Below are positions 35,259-43,150 of a stretch of DNA of 46,955 bases, one piece after another. Made by a program: the position numbers and the translations under genes. Origin of the DNA: Spirochaetales bacterium (GTDB lineage: Bacteria > Spirochaetota > Spirochaetia > SZUA-6 > JAFGRV01); contig JAFGRV010000427.1 in NCBI GenBank assembly GCA_016934975.1, positions 1 through 46,955 on the forward strand, in the 5' to 3' direction. The first letter of the stretch is position 1. Every line of letters starts with the position of its first letter. A model generated the notes under the pieces. It saw only the letters and a list, made by a program, of their open reading frames with translations, was not told where the DNA came from and did not search any database.

Positions 35259-36446
35259 TTATTTTTTAGTCTTCCTTTTTGGGGGCTGTTTTCTTTTGCT
35301 TTTTGCGATTTTTTTTTGTTCAGGTGTCTCACCCATTATACTCATCAGCCATGTTATATGTGTTGCGTCAGTAGTGAAAAATTGAACACCTATACCTTGA
35401 TGAATAATAACTCCTTTACGATCATGTTCTTTTTGAAGCCTTACAACATATGCTTTCCCGATATTGTATCGTTTGCCTTTCTTTTCTATTTCTATTTCTA
35501 TTCTGTCACCGACCCTGAAAAGACTAATATCATCCACAATAATAAAAACACCGCCTATGGAAATATTGAGACTGTTAAACACCATTTCATTGTATCCGCC
35601 GCTACGTGTGGGACATCGGACAATAATTGTGAGCTTGAGTTTCTTCCGCTCGTTTTTTCTCCGCTCCGAACCGGCATCTTCGATCATGGTTTTCCGGTTT
35701 ACGTTAAAATAAAGACCATATTTTTTTATAAATGGCCGGATAATATAAACATAAAGAAAAATTACACCTGAAAAAAGCCCGGTGATGCTGCAGAGAAGGA
35801 TGAAGAGGGTTACAATAATACTCCCGGACTGATCACCTATCATCTCATTATCTTCAAGATACACATATTTTTCTTCGGTGCTGTCAAAGTTGAGGACCTG
35901 CTTTTCGGGGGCATTTGTTACTTTTTCAAAGGCAATCTCATCAAAATAAGCGATTCCTGTCACAAGATTTCCGTAAAAACCAAGTCTGGCTATAATTGCG
36001 AGTTCCTTTTGACGCGGACCAGTCTTTCCGTAGACTTCTACATAGACCCATTTATCGTTTGATTCTTTTATTGATTCGGAGGAACCTTTTATTCCTAAAA
36101 TCGTGATATTCGCGCCGATGGGGGCTCCCTCCACTTTTTTTGCTTTGATCCATCCGGAGAGTCTGTAAAGTGAATCGGGCTTAACATTGACCCACTGGAT
36201 AATTTTAGAATCATTCGGCTGAATATTTGCGATGCCAAAGGATTTTTTACCTTTATAAAATTCTTTGTCAGTTACATAAAAACGAACTGCCTGATTATTA
36301 TTTAAGAATGCTTCCGTATTCCATTGAGTAATATATCCGCTGCTCTCGAATTCGAAACTCCCGTTTTGTACAATATTATCCGCTTCCGCATAACATAAAA
36401 AAGAAATAAACAGAATGAGGTGCACAATTCCGGTTTTTTTTATCAT
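35259..36446 (-). CDS. membrane PilZ (c-di-GMP-binding) protein with an extracytoplasmic CBM-like domain
   Basis: 395 aa. The signal sequence is about residues 1-22. A jelly-roll galactose-binding/CBM4_9-like domain covers about 24-178 ('NIVQNGSFEFESSGYITQWN' at the start, 'GIAYFDEIAFEKV' at the end). A single membrane helix (about 208-235) follows. A cytoplasmic PilZ domain (about 260-375) carries both c-di-GMP motifs: RxxxR in 'RRKNERKKLKL' and NxSxxG in 'LNISIGGVF'. The basic tail is 'KSKRKQPPKRKTKK'. The layout would let internal c-di-GMP control surface polysaccharide binding, or the reverse. No cyclase or EAL gene is in the window. Confidence 0.82.
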   Translation of the reverse strand: MIKKTGIVHLILFISFLCYAEADNIVQNGSFEFESSGYITQWNTEAFLNNNQAVRFYVTDKEFYKGKKSFGIANIQPNDSKIIQWVNVKPDSLYRLSGWIKAKKVEGAPIGANITILGIKGSSESIKESNDKWVYVEVYGKTGPRQKELAIIARLGFYGNLVTGIAYFDEIAFEKVTNAPEKQVLNFDSTEEKYVYLEDNEMIGDQSGSIIVTLFILLCSITGLFSGVIFLYVYIIRPFIKKYGLYFNVNRKTMIEDAGSERRKNERKKLKLTIIVRCPTRSGGYNEMVFNSLNISIGGVFIIVDDISLFRVGDRIEIEIEKKGKRYNIGKAYVVRLQKEHDRKGVIIHQGIGVQFFTTDATHITWLMSIMGETPEQKKIAKSKRKQPPKRKTKK

Positions 36447-36519
36447 ATTAATAAATCCTTATGCTATGAGCCAATTGCAAAAATCCGATAGTCGTTGTGG
36501 AGTTTTTACAATTGGTTTC

Positions 36520-36564
36520 GGAGTATTTTTATTTTCTTATATTAAAAGGAAATAAAAATACTCC
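36520..36564. repeat. 19-bp inverted repeat (long hairpin) between PilZ and sanA-like genes
   Basis: GGAGTATTTTTATTTTCTT pairs with AAGGAAATAAAAATACTCC (one G-U) around a 7-nt loop. It sits in a 306-nt divergent spacer, so it ends no transcript on either strand. It could be a MITE-like relic, an operator, or a 5' RNA stem ahead of the PilZ gene. A CGAGAGTACTCTCG palindrome lies 35 nt further on. Confidence 0.8.
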
Positions 36565-36596
36565 ACATTTGTAAAGATTGGTTTTTGCACGAAATT

Positions 36597-36631
36597 GGCG
36601 AGAGTACTCTCGTCAGGTATTCTTTACATGA
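36597..36631 (+). promoter_or_regulatory. palindromic element GGCGAGAGTACTCTCGTC...AGGTATT, copy 1
   Basis: Perfect 14-nt palindrome CGAGAGTACTCTCG, extended to 18 with one wobble. It is followed by AGGTATTCTTTACA. The same block occurs upstream of the cotransporter gene (45442-45482 region, opposite strand). In both cases it points toward the downstream gene, here the sanA-like gene 120-160 nt away. It may be an operator or leader element. Confidence 0.45.
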
Positions 36632-36721
36632 TCCTCCTCTTATAAGTATATATATATTTATATAGTCGTCAAGATCATGAAGTGAACAGAGGAATAAAGT
36701 TATGCCCCGATGATATTTTAC

Positions 36722-36750
36722 TATACATTTTTCCCTGTTTTTGATATAAT
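36722..36750 (+). promoter_or_regulatory. candidate promoter giving a near-leaderless sanA-like mRNA
   Basis: TATACA, 17 nt, then consensus TATAAT. The -10 box ends only 8 nt before the ATG at 36759, and no SD is present. If used, transcription would begin at about the start codon. Confidence 0.35.
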
Positions 36751-36758
36751 CTATGATC

Positions 36759-37427
36759 ATGAATCTTAAAAAATTCTATATAATCCCTTTGATTCCGGTT
36801 TTTATCATGTTTTTTTGTATTTTCGCTCTTTTCATATATATAAGAATAGAGGTAAATTCAAAATATAAAGACCGTATTTTTACACCGGATTCGGTGCCTG
36901 AAAGAAAAGTCTGTTTGATCCTTGGTGCAAGTATCTGGGGCAATAAGCCGTCTCACGTACTTGAGGACCGTCTTCTCGTTGGAATTGAATTATACAAACT
37001 CCGGAAAGTCCGAAAATTTATCGTTTCAGGAGACCATGGGACCTCTTATCACGATGAAGTCAATACAATGAAACAGTATCTCCTGGCATCAGGGATAGAT
37101 GAGGATGATATTTTTATGGACCATGCCGGTTTCCGGACATATGATTCATGCTTCAGGGCTCAGGCGATTTTCGGATTGGATGAGTGTATCATTGTCACAA
37201 ATGAATTCCATTTGCCACGGGCCCTTTATATTGCCTGTGACCTGGGACTTGATGCAGTGGGTGTTCCTTCCGATTTACGACCCTATAGTACGGCTTTTAA
37301 AAATAAATTCCGCGAGTTTTTTGCACAATACAAAGCGTTTTTAGATATAAGAATAGTAAAGCCTCAGCCGCGGTTTTTGGGACCGATGATCGATATTGAT
37401 GGAAAAGGGGTCGTGACCCAGGACTAA
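36759..37427 (+). CDS. SanA/YdcF-like (DUF218) membrane-anchored protein
   Basis: 222 aa from ATG 36759; the track's ATG 36753 is two codons earlier. A single N-terminal membrane anchor (about 5-28) precedes a DUF218 domain: 'VCLILGASIWGNKPSHVLEDRLLVGIELYK', 'KFIVSGDHGT', 'EVNTMKQYLLASGI', 'FRTYDSCFRAQAIFG' and 'ECIIVTNEFHLPRALYIACDLGLDAVGVPSD'. This is the SanA branch, which in enterobacteria affects envelope permeability and vancomycin resistance. The reaction is unknown. The DUF218 core is complete. Confidence 0.88.
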   Translation: MNLKKFYIIPLIPVFIMFFCIFALFIYIRIEVNSKYKDRIFTPDSVPERKVCLILGASIWGNKPSHVLEDRLLVGIELYKLRKVRKFIVSGDHGTSYHDEVNTMKQYLLASGIDEDDIFMDHAGFRTYDSCFRAQAIFGLDECIIVTNEFHLPRALYIACDLGLDAVGVPSDLRPYSTAFKNKFREFFAQYKAFLDIRIVKPQPRFLGPMIDIDGKGVVTQD

Positions 37428-37438
37428 TTCCGAAAAAA

Positions 37439-37470
37439 AGGATAGACAGAATCCTTGAATCCTGTCTACC
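37439..37470 (+). terminator. candidate terminator hairpin after the sanA-like gene
   Basis: TAGACAG and CTGTCTA pair across 12 nt, extendable by GG/CC past one mismatch. A T-tract comes only later (ATTTTTTC at 37488-37495). It lies in the convergent gap before the GH12 gene. Confidence 0.4.
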
Positions 37471-37494
37471 CCTCCTGTCTAAAACATATTTTTT

Positions 37495-38496
37495 CTAACA
37501 GAACCGATTTATGAGCCCCACATAATACTGACTGATTAAGAGTGCATCAACAATATCAACACTGTTATTACAATTTGTATCGGCTTTTGAAATATCAAAA
37601 TTGGCCGGATTTAATCCGACATAGTGTTGGGCGATGAGCAGGGCATCTACAATGTCGATTGACCCGTTATTATTAACATCACCCAGGTTCTGGGGTGGAT
37701 TTGTCGGTGCCTGTGTTGATAAAATTGTCGGTGCTGTTGTCGGTTCGGGAGTTGTTGTTCCGCTCCCATTGACACTACAGGTAAATGAGTTGGTAGCGAG
37801 TCCTGCTCCCCCCTGCCAAATCTCGAAACCTGCTTCGATATCCATCATATACCATCCATTCTGAATATAACCTCGTGATATGGCATCTTCGATAAAAGGC
37901 TTATAATCAATATTTATCGATGACCTGGAGCCATTTATTCTATAGGTGATAAAATTCCAGCCGATCCGTGAATACCAGACAGACCAGCTATACCCGCCGA
38001 TATTTGCGGTTCCGATCTGAGATCCCCCCGGTTGGACGCTTCCATTGTGATTAATCCAGATCATCAGTTCTGCACCATCAGGATCACCTGGTGTGGAATT
38101 TGTTCTGAACCAGGCTTCGGTGGTGACATTATAAGCACCGGTCCCCGGTGCAGAGGTGCTCCAGTCTATTGTCGCACTCTGGATTTGAGATATTGCGATA
38201 GGCATATTACTGTTATCCGTACAATCCTCCCAATGACAGCCTTTAAAAAGGGAAGGGTATGCTGCGGGAGAACCACTGGTACTCAGATTGTGATTAGAGG
38301 TTGTAACAGTAAAACTGGTGCCATTGACATCAATGCACTGGGCAGTATCTGCTCCCCAAATATTATTCTGAGCCATGTATTCATTACCATTGACACTCAG
38401 ATAGTCCCACTTCCCGCATATCACTTCGGAAAAAGCAAAACTATTTACCAATAATAAAACACAGATCACAAGCCGGGAAAATGCACTTTTTTTCAT
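37495..38496 (-). CDS. secreted GH12 endoglucanase/xyloglucanase with dockerin
   Basis: 333 aa. Signal peptide is about 1-23. The GH12 catalytic domain (about 25-243) has 'NNIWGADTAQCI', 'YPSLFKGCHWEDC', the nucleophile Glu143 in 'GAELMIWINHNG', and the acid/base Glu225 in 'DIEAGFEIWQGGAGL'. A Thr/Pro linker (about 244-271) leads to a type I-like dockerin (272-333) with two Ca2+-loop repeats, 'DVNNNGSIDIVDALLIAQ' and 'DTNCNNSVDIVDALLISQ'. It would cut beta-1,4-glucan or xyloglucan outside the cell. No cohesin or scaffoldin is in the window, so the dockerin's partner is unknown. SD AAAGGAG precedes the ATG. It stands alone. Confidence 0.92.
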   Translation of the reverse strand: MKKSAFSRLVICVLLLVNSFAFSEVICGKWDYLSVNGNEYMAQNNIWGADTAQCIDVNGTSFTVTTSNHNLSTSGSPAAYPSLFKGCHWEDCTDNSNMPIAISQIQSATIDWSTSAPGTGAYNVTTEAWFRTNSTPGDPDGAELMIWINHNGSVQPGGSQIGTANIGGYSWSVWYSRIGWNFITYRINGSRSSINIDYKPFIEDAISRGYIQNGWYMMDIEAGFEIWQGGAGLATNSFTCSVNGSGTTTPEPTTAPTILSTQAPTNPPQNLGDVNNNGSIDIVDALLIAQHYVGLNPANFDISKADTNCNNSVDIVDALLISQYYVGLINRFC

Positions 38497-38530
38497 CTTT
38501 TTTACTCCTTTACTTTTAAGTTTATTTTTT

Positions 38531-38553
38531 TTGTCCTTTTTTTAAGAGGACAA
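38531..38553. promoter_or_regulatory. inverted repeat TTGTCCT/AGGACAA in the GH12 leader
   Basis: 7-bp perfect arms with a 9-nt spacer, 35-57 nt upstream of the GH12 start codon. It could be an operator or an mRNA stem. Confidence 0.35.
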
Positions 38554-38695
38554 TGTTTATAAAAAAATCTGCTTTTAAACACTCAGCGTTCACCATACAA
38601 TTGTCGGGAATTAACTCTCCTGATTATAAAATCAGGGATTCAAATAATTTCCAGTACAATAATCAGGTTATTATTAAAGATTATTTAAGGTGTAT

Positions 38696-38724
38696 AGTTT
38701 ATCATACGGGGGGTGGGTTGTCAA
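38696..38724 (-). promoter_or_regulatory. candidate promoter of the GH12 gene
   Basis: On the minus strand: TTGACA, 17 nt, TAAACT. It would give a leader of about 190 nt carrying the 38531-38553 inverted repeat. The rest of the 490-nt spacer is AT-rich. The 60-codon ORF at 38553-38735 in it is not convincing. Confidence 0.45.
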
Positions 38725-38834
38725 TTCTTTTTTGAAACAGTACTTTTTCCTTGTATTTTGCTCATTATTTGTTTTATAAAGAATTAAAAAAAGGTTTTTT
38801 AGCCTTCAAAATCTCAAATAGATAATTAAAGTTA

Positions 38835-38863
38835 TTGCAATCATTAAAATTCTTAATTATACT
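38835..38863 (+). promoter_or_regulatory. promoter of the receiver-kinase gene
   Basis: TTGCAA, 17 nt, TATACT, about 120 nt ahead of the kinase ATG. Confidence 0.6.
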
Positions 38864-38986
38864 AATTTCAATAGCAAAAATCACCCGTGTTTCCAGTCAA
38901 GAGCTATTCGTTGCAAAATGGAAATTTACTTAAAATCAAGGTGATAATATGAAAACCATTTAACGGAAAGATAATATATAACTCCA

Positions 38987-40027
38987 ATGAAATCTTTTAC
39001 AATTTTGCTTTATGTGTCCGGGAAAGATAACCCGGAGATTTTGAAGAAATCATTAGAAGATTTGTATACTATTCGAATACAAAATTCTCTTACTCAGATT
39101 GATTTTATTTATGATCTCATAATAATTGATTTATCAGGGATTTTAAAGGAATTTGACACGCTCCGGTTTTTTAAAGAGAAGAACAACCCTGTCACAATCC
39201 CTGTGCTTGCTGTCATTTCGCCCCACGAGACGGAAGCAGCGAAGAGATATTTTGATTATATCGATGAAGTCATAATCCATCCCGTCGAAAAGGATCTTCT
39301 TCTTTTCCGTGTTAAAAATCTTCTGAATCGGCAAAGTCTCGTGACTCTGCTGAAACAGAAAACCCTTGATCAGGACACTTTTATGCAGGCGCTGGTCCAT
39401 GATATCAGGAATCCGGTGAACCATATCTCTAATTTTATTCATCTGATGAAGAAAGAACTCGCACCGGCAGAGGGAAGTACTCCCGGCAAGTATTTTGAAA
39501 GAATTACTTCGGGTCTCAATAAAATAACCGAATTAGTCGACTCATTATCTGCTTTTTTTAAAATGGATTATAAAAAAATCGAATTATCCCGGATTAACCT
39601 TAAAAGTGTCTTCGAACTTATTCAAAATGAATTAGAGGAAGATATTAAAAAATACCACGGAACAATTACATTGGATGTAAAGATAAATGAGTTCTATACT
39701 GATATCTCATTATTTAAAATCATTTTCACGAACCTGATTTTAAACAGTTTACAATTCAGAAGAGAAGAGAGTATCCCGGTTATCAATATTTGCGCTTATC
39801 CGGCCGGGGATTCTACAATCATCAAACTCAAAGATAATGGTATCGGCTTTTTTCATCAACAGATTGATAAAATCGGCAGACCTTTTGAACGATTGCATAT
39901 ACGGAAAGGTGATAAAGGAATCGGACTCGGATTGTATACGGTGAAACGGATTGTAGCCATATTAAAAGGAACAATGGAAGTCGAATCAATCTATGGCCAG
40001 GGGACAACCTTTACCATAACATTCTGA
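38987..40027 (+). CDS. hybrid receiver-histidine kinase
   Basis: 346 aa, soluble. The N-terminal 1-115 is a receiver-like fold with Asp48 in 'YDLIIIDLSG' and the usual 'IPVLAVIS' and 'DEVIIHPVEKDLLLFRVKNLL' ends. The early acidic pair is not obvious, so phosphorylation is uncertain. The HisKA domain has His138 in 'QALVHDIRNPVNHISNFIHLM'. The HATPase has 'IFTNLILNSLQFRRE', 'LKDNGIGFFHQQIDKIGRPFERL' and 'GDKGIGLGLYTVKRI'. It is of the receiver-first type that passes signals from another kinase. It is tail-to-tail with the sigma54 regulator at 40031, only 3 nt apart. Confidence 0.87.
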   Translation: MKSFTILLYVSGKDNPEILKKSLEDLYTIRIQNSLTQIDFIYDLIIIDLSGILKEFDTLRFFKEKNNPVTIPVLAVISPHETEAAKRYFDYIDEVIIHPVEKDLLLFRVKNLLNRQSLVTLLKQKTLDQDTFMQALVHDIRNPVNHISNFIHLMKKELAPAEGSTPGKYFERITSGLNKITELVDSLSAFFKMDYKKIELSRINLKSVFELIQNELEEDIKKYHGTITLDVKINEFYTDISLFKIIFTNLILNSLQFRREESIPVINICAYPAGDSTIIKLKDNGIGFFHQQIDKIGRPFERLHIRKGDKGIGLGLYTVKRIVAILKGTMEVESIYGQGTTFTITF

Positions 40028-40030
40028 ATT

Positions 40031-41359
40031 TCATTTATTAATATGTTTTAATTTATCCCAGAGTGTTTTTCTATCAATCCCTAAAATTTTTGCGGCTTGT
40101 GTTTTGTTTCCTTTTACACTGATCAACACTCGCTGCATATATTCTTTTTCCACTTCTTCCAGGGTTTTATTTATTGCTATTCCTTTGAGGGCGGAGTAGC
40201 GCATATATTCAGGCAGATCATTGATATCAATCGTATCATCATTCATTGTCACCAGCATCTGAATAACATTTTCCAATTCTCTTACATTCCCGGGCCATTT
40301 ATATTTTTGTAATGCGTAAAATGCGTTATTTGATATTTGAGGGACCGGTTTCTCGAATTCTTTTGAATATTTATTTAAAAAATAATTTATCAATAACAAG
40401 ATATCATCCTGACGCTCTCTTAAGGGGGGTAATTCTATGGAAATGACATGAAGGCGGTAATAGAGATCTTCCCTGAATAAATTATTTTCTATTAATGTTC
40501 TTAAATTTTTATTAGTAACGGCGATAATCCGGAGATTTATCTGAATCGGAGTTCTGGAACCGATCATATAGAATTGTTTTTCCTGAAGCACTCGTAATAA
40601 TTTAACCTGCATATTAAGACTCATCTCGCCGACTTCATCTAAAAGAATCGTCCCATTATTGGCTGTCTGAAAAAATCCCTGGCGGTTTTCATTTGCCCCG
40701 GTAAAAGCCCCTTTTGCATACCCGAATAATTCACTTTCTATGAGTGATTCCGGAATACCACCGCAGTTAACAGGAATAAAGGAAGAACTTTTATTTTTTG
40801 ATGAATAATGAATGGCTCTGGCAACCAATTCCTTCCCGGTACCGCTTTCGCCTGATATTAAAATCGTTGCCATTGTCTGGGATGCTTTTTCAATAAGATT
40901 AAATATGCCTTGCATCTTCGGAGACTCGCCGATAATCCCGAAACGGGAAGAACCTTTGTTTTCGATGGTAATATTTTTTTTATTAATGATTTTTTTTGCG
41001 ACCCTGTTTACAATTTCTATGATTTTTTCCTGGGTAAAGGGTTTTGTAATATAATCCGAGGCACCCAATTTCATCGCTTCCACGGCAGTCGAGACCGTCG
41101 TGTCTGCTGTTAAGACAATTACTTCGGTTTGATGCGTATTCTCTTTAATGTGCTTAATTATATCAAGGCCTGAGATAATGGGCATATGGATATCGACGAT
41201 GGCAATATCAAAGGAATCATTATTGATGAAATCCAGGGCTTTTTCCGTATCTGTTGTGGCGATAACTGTATATCCCTCGGGAAGTAAATAGGCATTAATT
41301 ATTTCGTTATTTTCAAACTCATCATCGATGACTAATATTTTTATTCCCTGTCGTTCCAT
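40031..41359 (-). CDS. NtrC-family sigma54 response regulator
   Basis: 442 aa. The receiver has Asp56 in 'DIAIVDIHMP'. The AAA+ domain has 'GESGTGKE' (about 172), canonical 'GAFTGA' in 'YAKGAFTGANENRQG', and 'ILLDEVGEMSLNMQVKLLRVLQE'. A Fis-type HTH ends it ('KGNKTQAAKILGIDRKTLWDKL'). It lies 133 nt downstream of the CBS-kinase gene, which is its likely partner; the kinase at 38987 is a second candidate. A TTACAAAA/TTTTGTAA hairpin (41406-41429) lies between the two genes. Confidence 0.93.
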   Translation of the reverse strand: MERQGIKILVIDDEFENNEIINAYLLPEGYTVIATTDTEKALDFINNDSFDIAIVDIHMPIISGLDIIKHIKENTHQTEVIVLTADTTVSTAVEAMKLGASDYITKPFTQEKIIEIVNRVAKKIINKKNITIENKGSSRFGIIGESPKMQGIFNLIEKASQTMATILISGESGTGKELVARAIHYSSKNKSSSFIPVNCGGIPESLIESELFGYAKGAFTGANENRQGFFQTANNGTILLDEVGEMSLNMQVKLLRVLQEKQFYMIGSRTPIQINLRIIAVTNKNLRTLIENNLFREDLYYRLHVISIELPPLRERQDDILLLINYFLNKYSKEFEKPVPQISNNAFYALQKYKWPGNVRELENVIQMLVTMNDDTIDINDLPEYMRYSALKGIAINKTLEEVEKEYMQRVLISVKGNKTQAAKILGIDRKTLWDKLKHINK

Positions 41360-41405
41360 TCAAGATACTCTCATTAGAAGCTATGGATTGAAATCTCCCG
41401 AAGTG

Positions 41406-41429
41406 TTACAAAATTCCCCGGTTTTGTAA
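41406..41429. repeat. 8-bp inverted repeat TTACAAAA/TTTTGTAA
   Basis: Perfect arms with an 8-nt GC-rich centre, between the CBS-kinase gene and the NtrC-type regulator. It may be an operator for, or a partial terminator before, the regulator. Confidence 0.4.
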
Positions 41430-41492
41430 AGTCATTTTTCCATAATTCAGGAATAAATACATAGGATAACTATAAGAAAATCGGAAATACCA

Positions 41493-42527
41493 TTAAATCC
41501 CGGTATCCTCATGAAGGGGGAGAAAAATATCAAAGGTAGTTCCCATCCCTTTTTTTGATTTAACAGTAAGTGTCCCCCCTTCCTGTACTATAAGATAACG
41601 GACAAGAGCAAGTCCCATCCCGGTGCCATCAGGTTTTGTCGTAAAAAAGGGTTGAAATATTTTTGAAATATTGTCTTCATCGATACCGGAGCCTGTGTCT
41701 GAAAATGAAATCCATATACATTTTTGTTCTTTCTCATTTTTTCCCTGTTTCCAGCTATAATCTGCAGAAATTGCGATACTCCCGCCATCCGGCATAGCCT
41801 GGATTGAATTTAAGATCAAATTCCCGAGAATTTGATTGAAACGGGAGGGTTCTGTCCATATGATTATGTCGTGGGGGGGAAAATGAACAGAGATTTCATA
41901 AATGGATTTCTTTACAAAAAAATGTATTGCTTCATTAATTAAATCCTTCAAATTGTGATTTGTTCTGCAGAGTGTCCCTGTTTTCATATAGTTCATATAT
42001 TGATCGGTCATTTCTCTTATCCGGGTCATTCCGTCTTTAAATGATGTCAGGATGGTCTCTTTATCAGCATATTCTATGAGTCCGAATAGAAACGTGAGGA
42101 TATTATTAAAATCGTGAATTATTCCTGCCGAAATCAGTAAATTCAACTCCGGTTCATTTGCCAGAGGTGATTTTTTCATCGCTTTTTCAAGGTATAAAAA
42201 TCGGATAATATCTTTATACGTAATGATTCCATAAAAATGATGATCTTTAAATACCGGAAGTACCAAATGATCATTTCTCTCCATTATCGAGAGAAGTTCA
42301 TTCAGGTCTGTGTTATAATCAATTTCAGGTTTCGTGGAAACACAATCTATCACGAGTTTATGAGCATAGGTAACAACATCCGAGAGAGTTAATATCCCGA
42401 TAAACTTATCATTTTTATCCTGTACAACTAGATATTTATGAGATGAAAGTTTTTTTTCTATAGCCGCAGTGCTTGTGTTGGGCAGGACAGTGACGTATTT
42501 GACCTGTGCTATAGTACCGGTGATCAA
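41493..42527 (-). CDS. CBS-domain histidine kinase
   Basis: 344 aa, soluble. Two CBS motifs (about 5-55 and 62-112: 'KFIGILTLSDVVTYAHKL' and 'HFYGIITYKDIIRFLYLE') can bind adenine nucleotides. The kinase core has His138 in 'SAGIIHDFNNILTFLFGL', an HDFNN-type H box, then a HATPase with 'LGNLILNSIQAMPDGGSIAIS', 'FSDTGSGIDEDNISKIFQPFFTTKPDGTGMGLALV'. It suggests a sensor of energy charge driving the sigma54 regulator at 40031. Its start overlaps the preceding small gene by 4 nt. Confidence 0.9.
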   Translation of the reverse strand: MITGTIAQVKYVTVLPNTSTAAIEKKLSSHKYLVVQDKNDKFIGILTLSDVVTYAHKLVIDCVSTKPEIDYNTDLNELLSIMERNDHLVLPVFKDHHFYGIITYKDIIRFLYLEKAMKKSPLANEPELNLLISAGIIHDFNNILTFLFGLIEYADKETILTSFKDGMTRIREMTDQYMNYMKTGTLCRTNHNLKDLINEAIHFFVKKSIYEISVHFPPHDIIIWTEPSRFNQILGNLILNSIQAMPDGGSIAISADYSWKQGKNEKEQKCIWISFSDTGSGIDEDNISKIFQPFFTTKPDGTGMGLALVRYLIVQEGGTLTVKSKKGMGTTFDIFLPLHEDTGI

Positions 42528-42886
42528 CCGTTTAATTCTCCTTTTATATTGCTCACACTGATATTGAGTTTAAAATTAACATTTATCGCTTCTCCCTTTG
42601 TAATATTAGGAAAAACATGTTCTTCCAGAATAGAAAGGATTTTATGAGCAGGTAATTTACATAAAATTTTTTTGTTTATGAGGATTGCTTCGATGACATC
42701 ATACTGATCCTCTTTAAATTCGATAAATTCAAATTCATCCGGGGCGATGAGTTTAAACGCCTGGGATACACCCTGAATTCCCTGGGGGTATTTTTTCGCA
42801 AGAATCAGGATATCTGTTACCGGCGGCAGTTTTACCGCTTCGAAATCCAGGGTTACATTATAATTACTCTGATATTCTTTATTCAT
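42524..42886 (-). CDS. small unknown protein coupled to the CBS kinase
   Basis: 120 aa from ATG 42886, set by the SD AGAGGAAGTG; the track's 42946 start adds 20 residues that look like spacer. I do not recognise the family. It is mixed alpha/beta without membrane segments: 'FEAVKLPPVTDILILAKKYPQGIQGVSQAFKLIAPDEFEFIEFKEDQYDVIE'. The 4-nt overlap with the kinase implies a shared function, perhaps as partner or sensor input. A promoter was not identified. Confidence 0.6.
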   Translation of the reverse strand: MNKEYQSNYNVTLDFEAVKLPPVTDILILAKKYPQGIQGVSQAFKLIAPDEFEFIEFKEDQYDVIEAILINKKILCKLPAHKILSILEEHVFPNITKGEAINVNFKLNISVSNIKGELNG

Positions 42887-43087
42887 CACTTCCTCTTTGG
42901 TCATAAAGTATAGTTGGAGTATGGTGTAAAAAATCAAGAATTTCAAGAGATTAATTTAAAAATGGTAGTAAGAGTTGTGAATACTTTTTTTAATATGAGG
43001 TGGTTGGTTCCATTTTTATTGATAGAGTGCTGGAAGTATAAGAGTAAGCTGTAGTAAACTGTGAGTGTAATCAGGGAGGAGTAATGT

Positions 43088-43150
43088 ATGAAAATAAAGT
43101 TTTGGGGATGCCATGGAAGGCGCGGAACTTATCGTTTAATCTTCCACTAA
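43088..43150 (+). pseudogene. 5' stub of a metallo-beta-lactamase-fold hydrolase gene
   Basis: A strong SD (AGGGAGGAG, 43072-43080) sits 7 nt before an ATG that reads 'MKIKFWGCHGR', then 'RGTYRLIFH' and a stop. The opening matches the very conserved start of one MBL-fold group (MK(I/V)(K/R)FWG.RGS.P). After about ten codons the match ends, where the 3' end of the cotransporter gene (43136) begins. It is read as a gene truncated by rearrangement. Too short for the ORF track. Confidence 0.6.

Noticed and set aside
38553-38735. 60-codon ORF upstream of the GH12 gene
   Set aside because: Low-complexity composition, no clear SD, and it overlaps the GH12 promoter and leader region.
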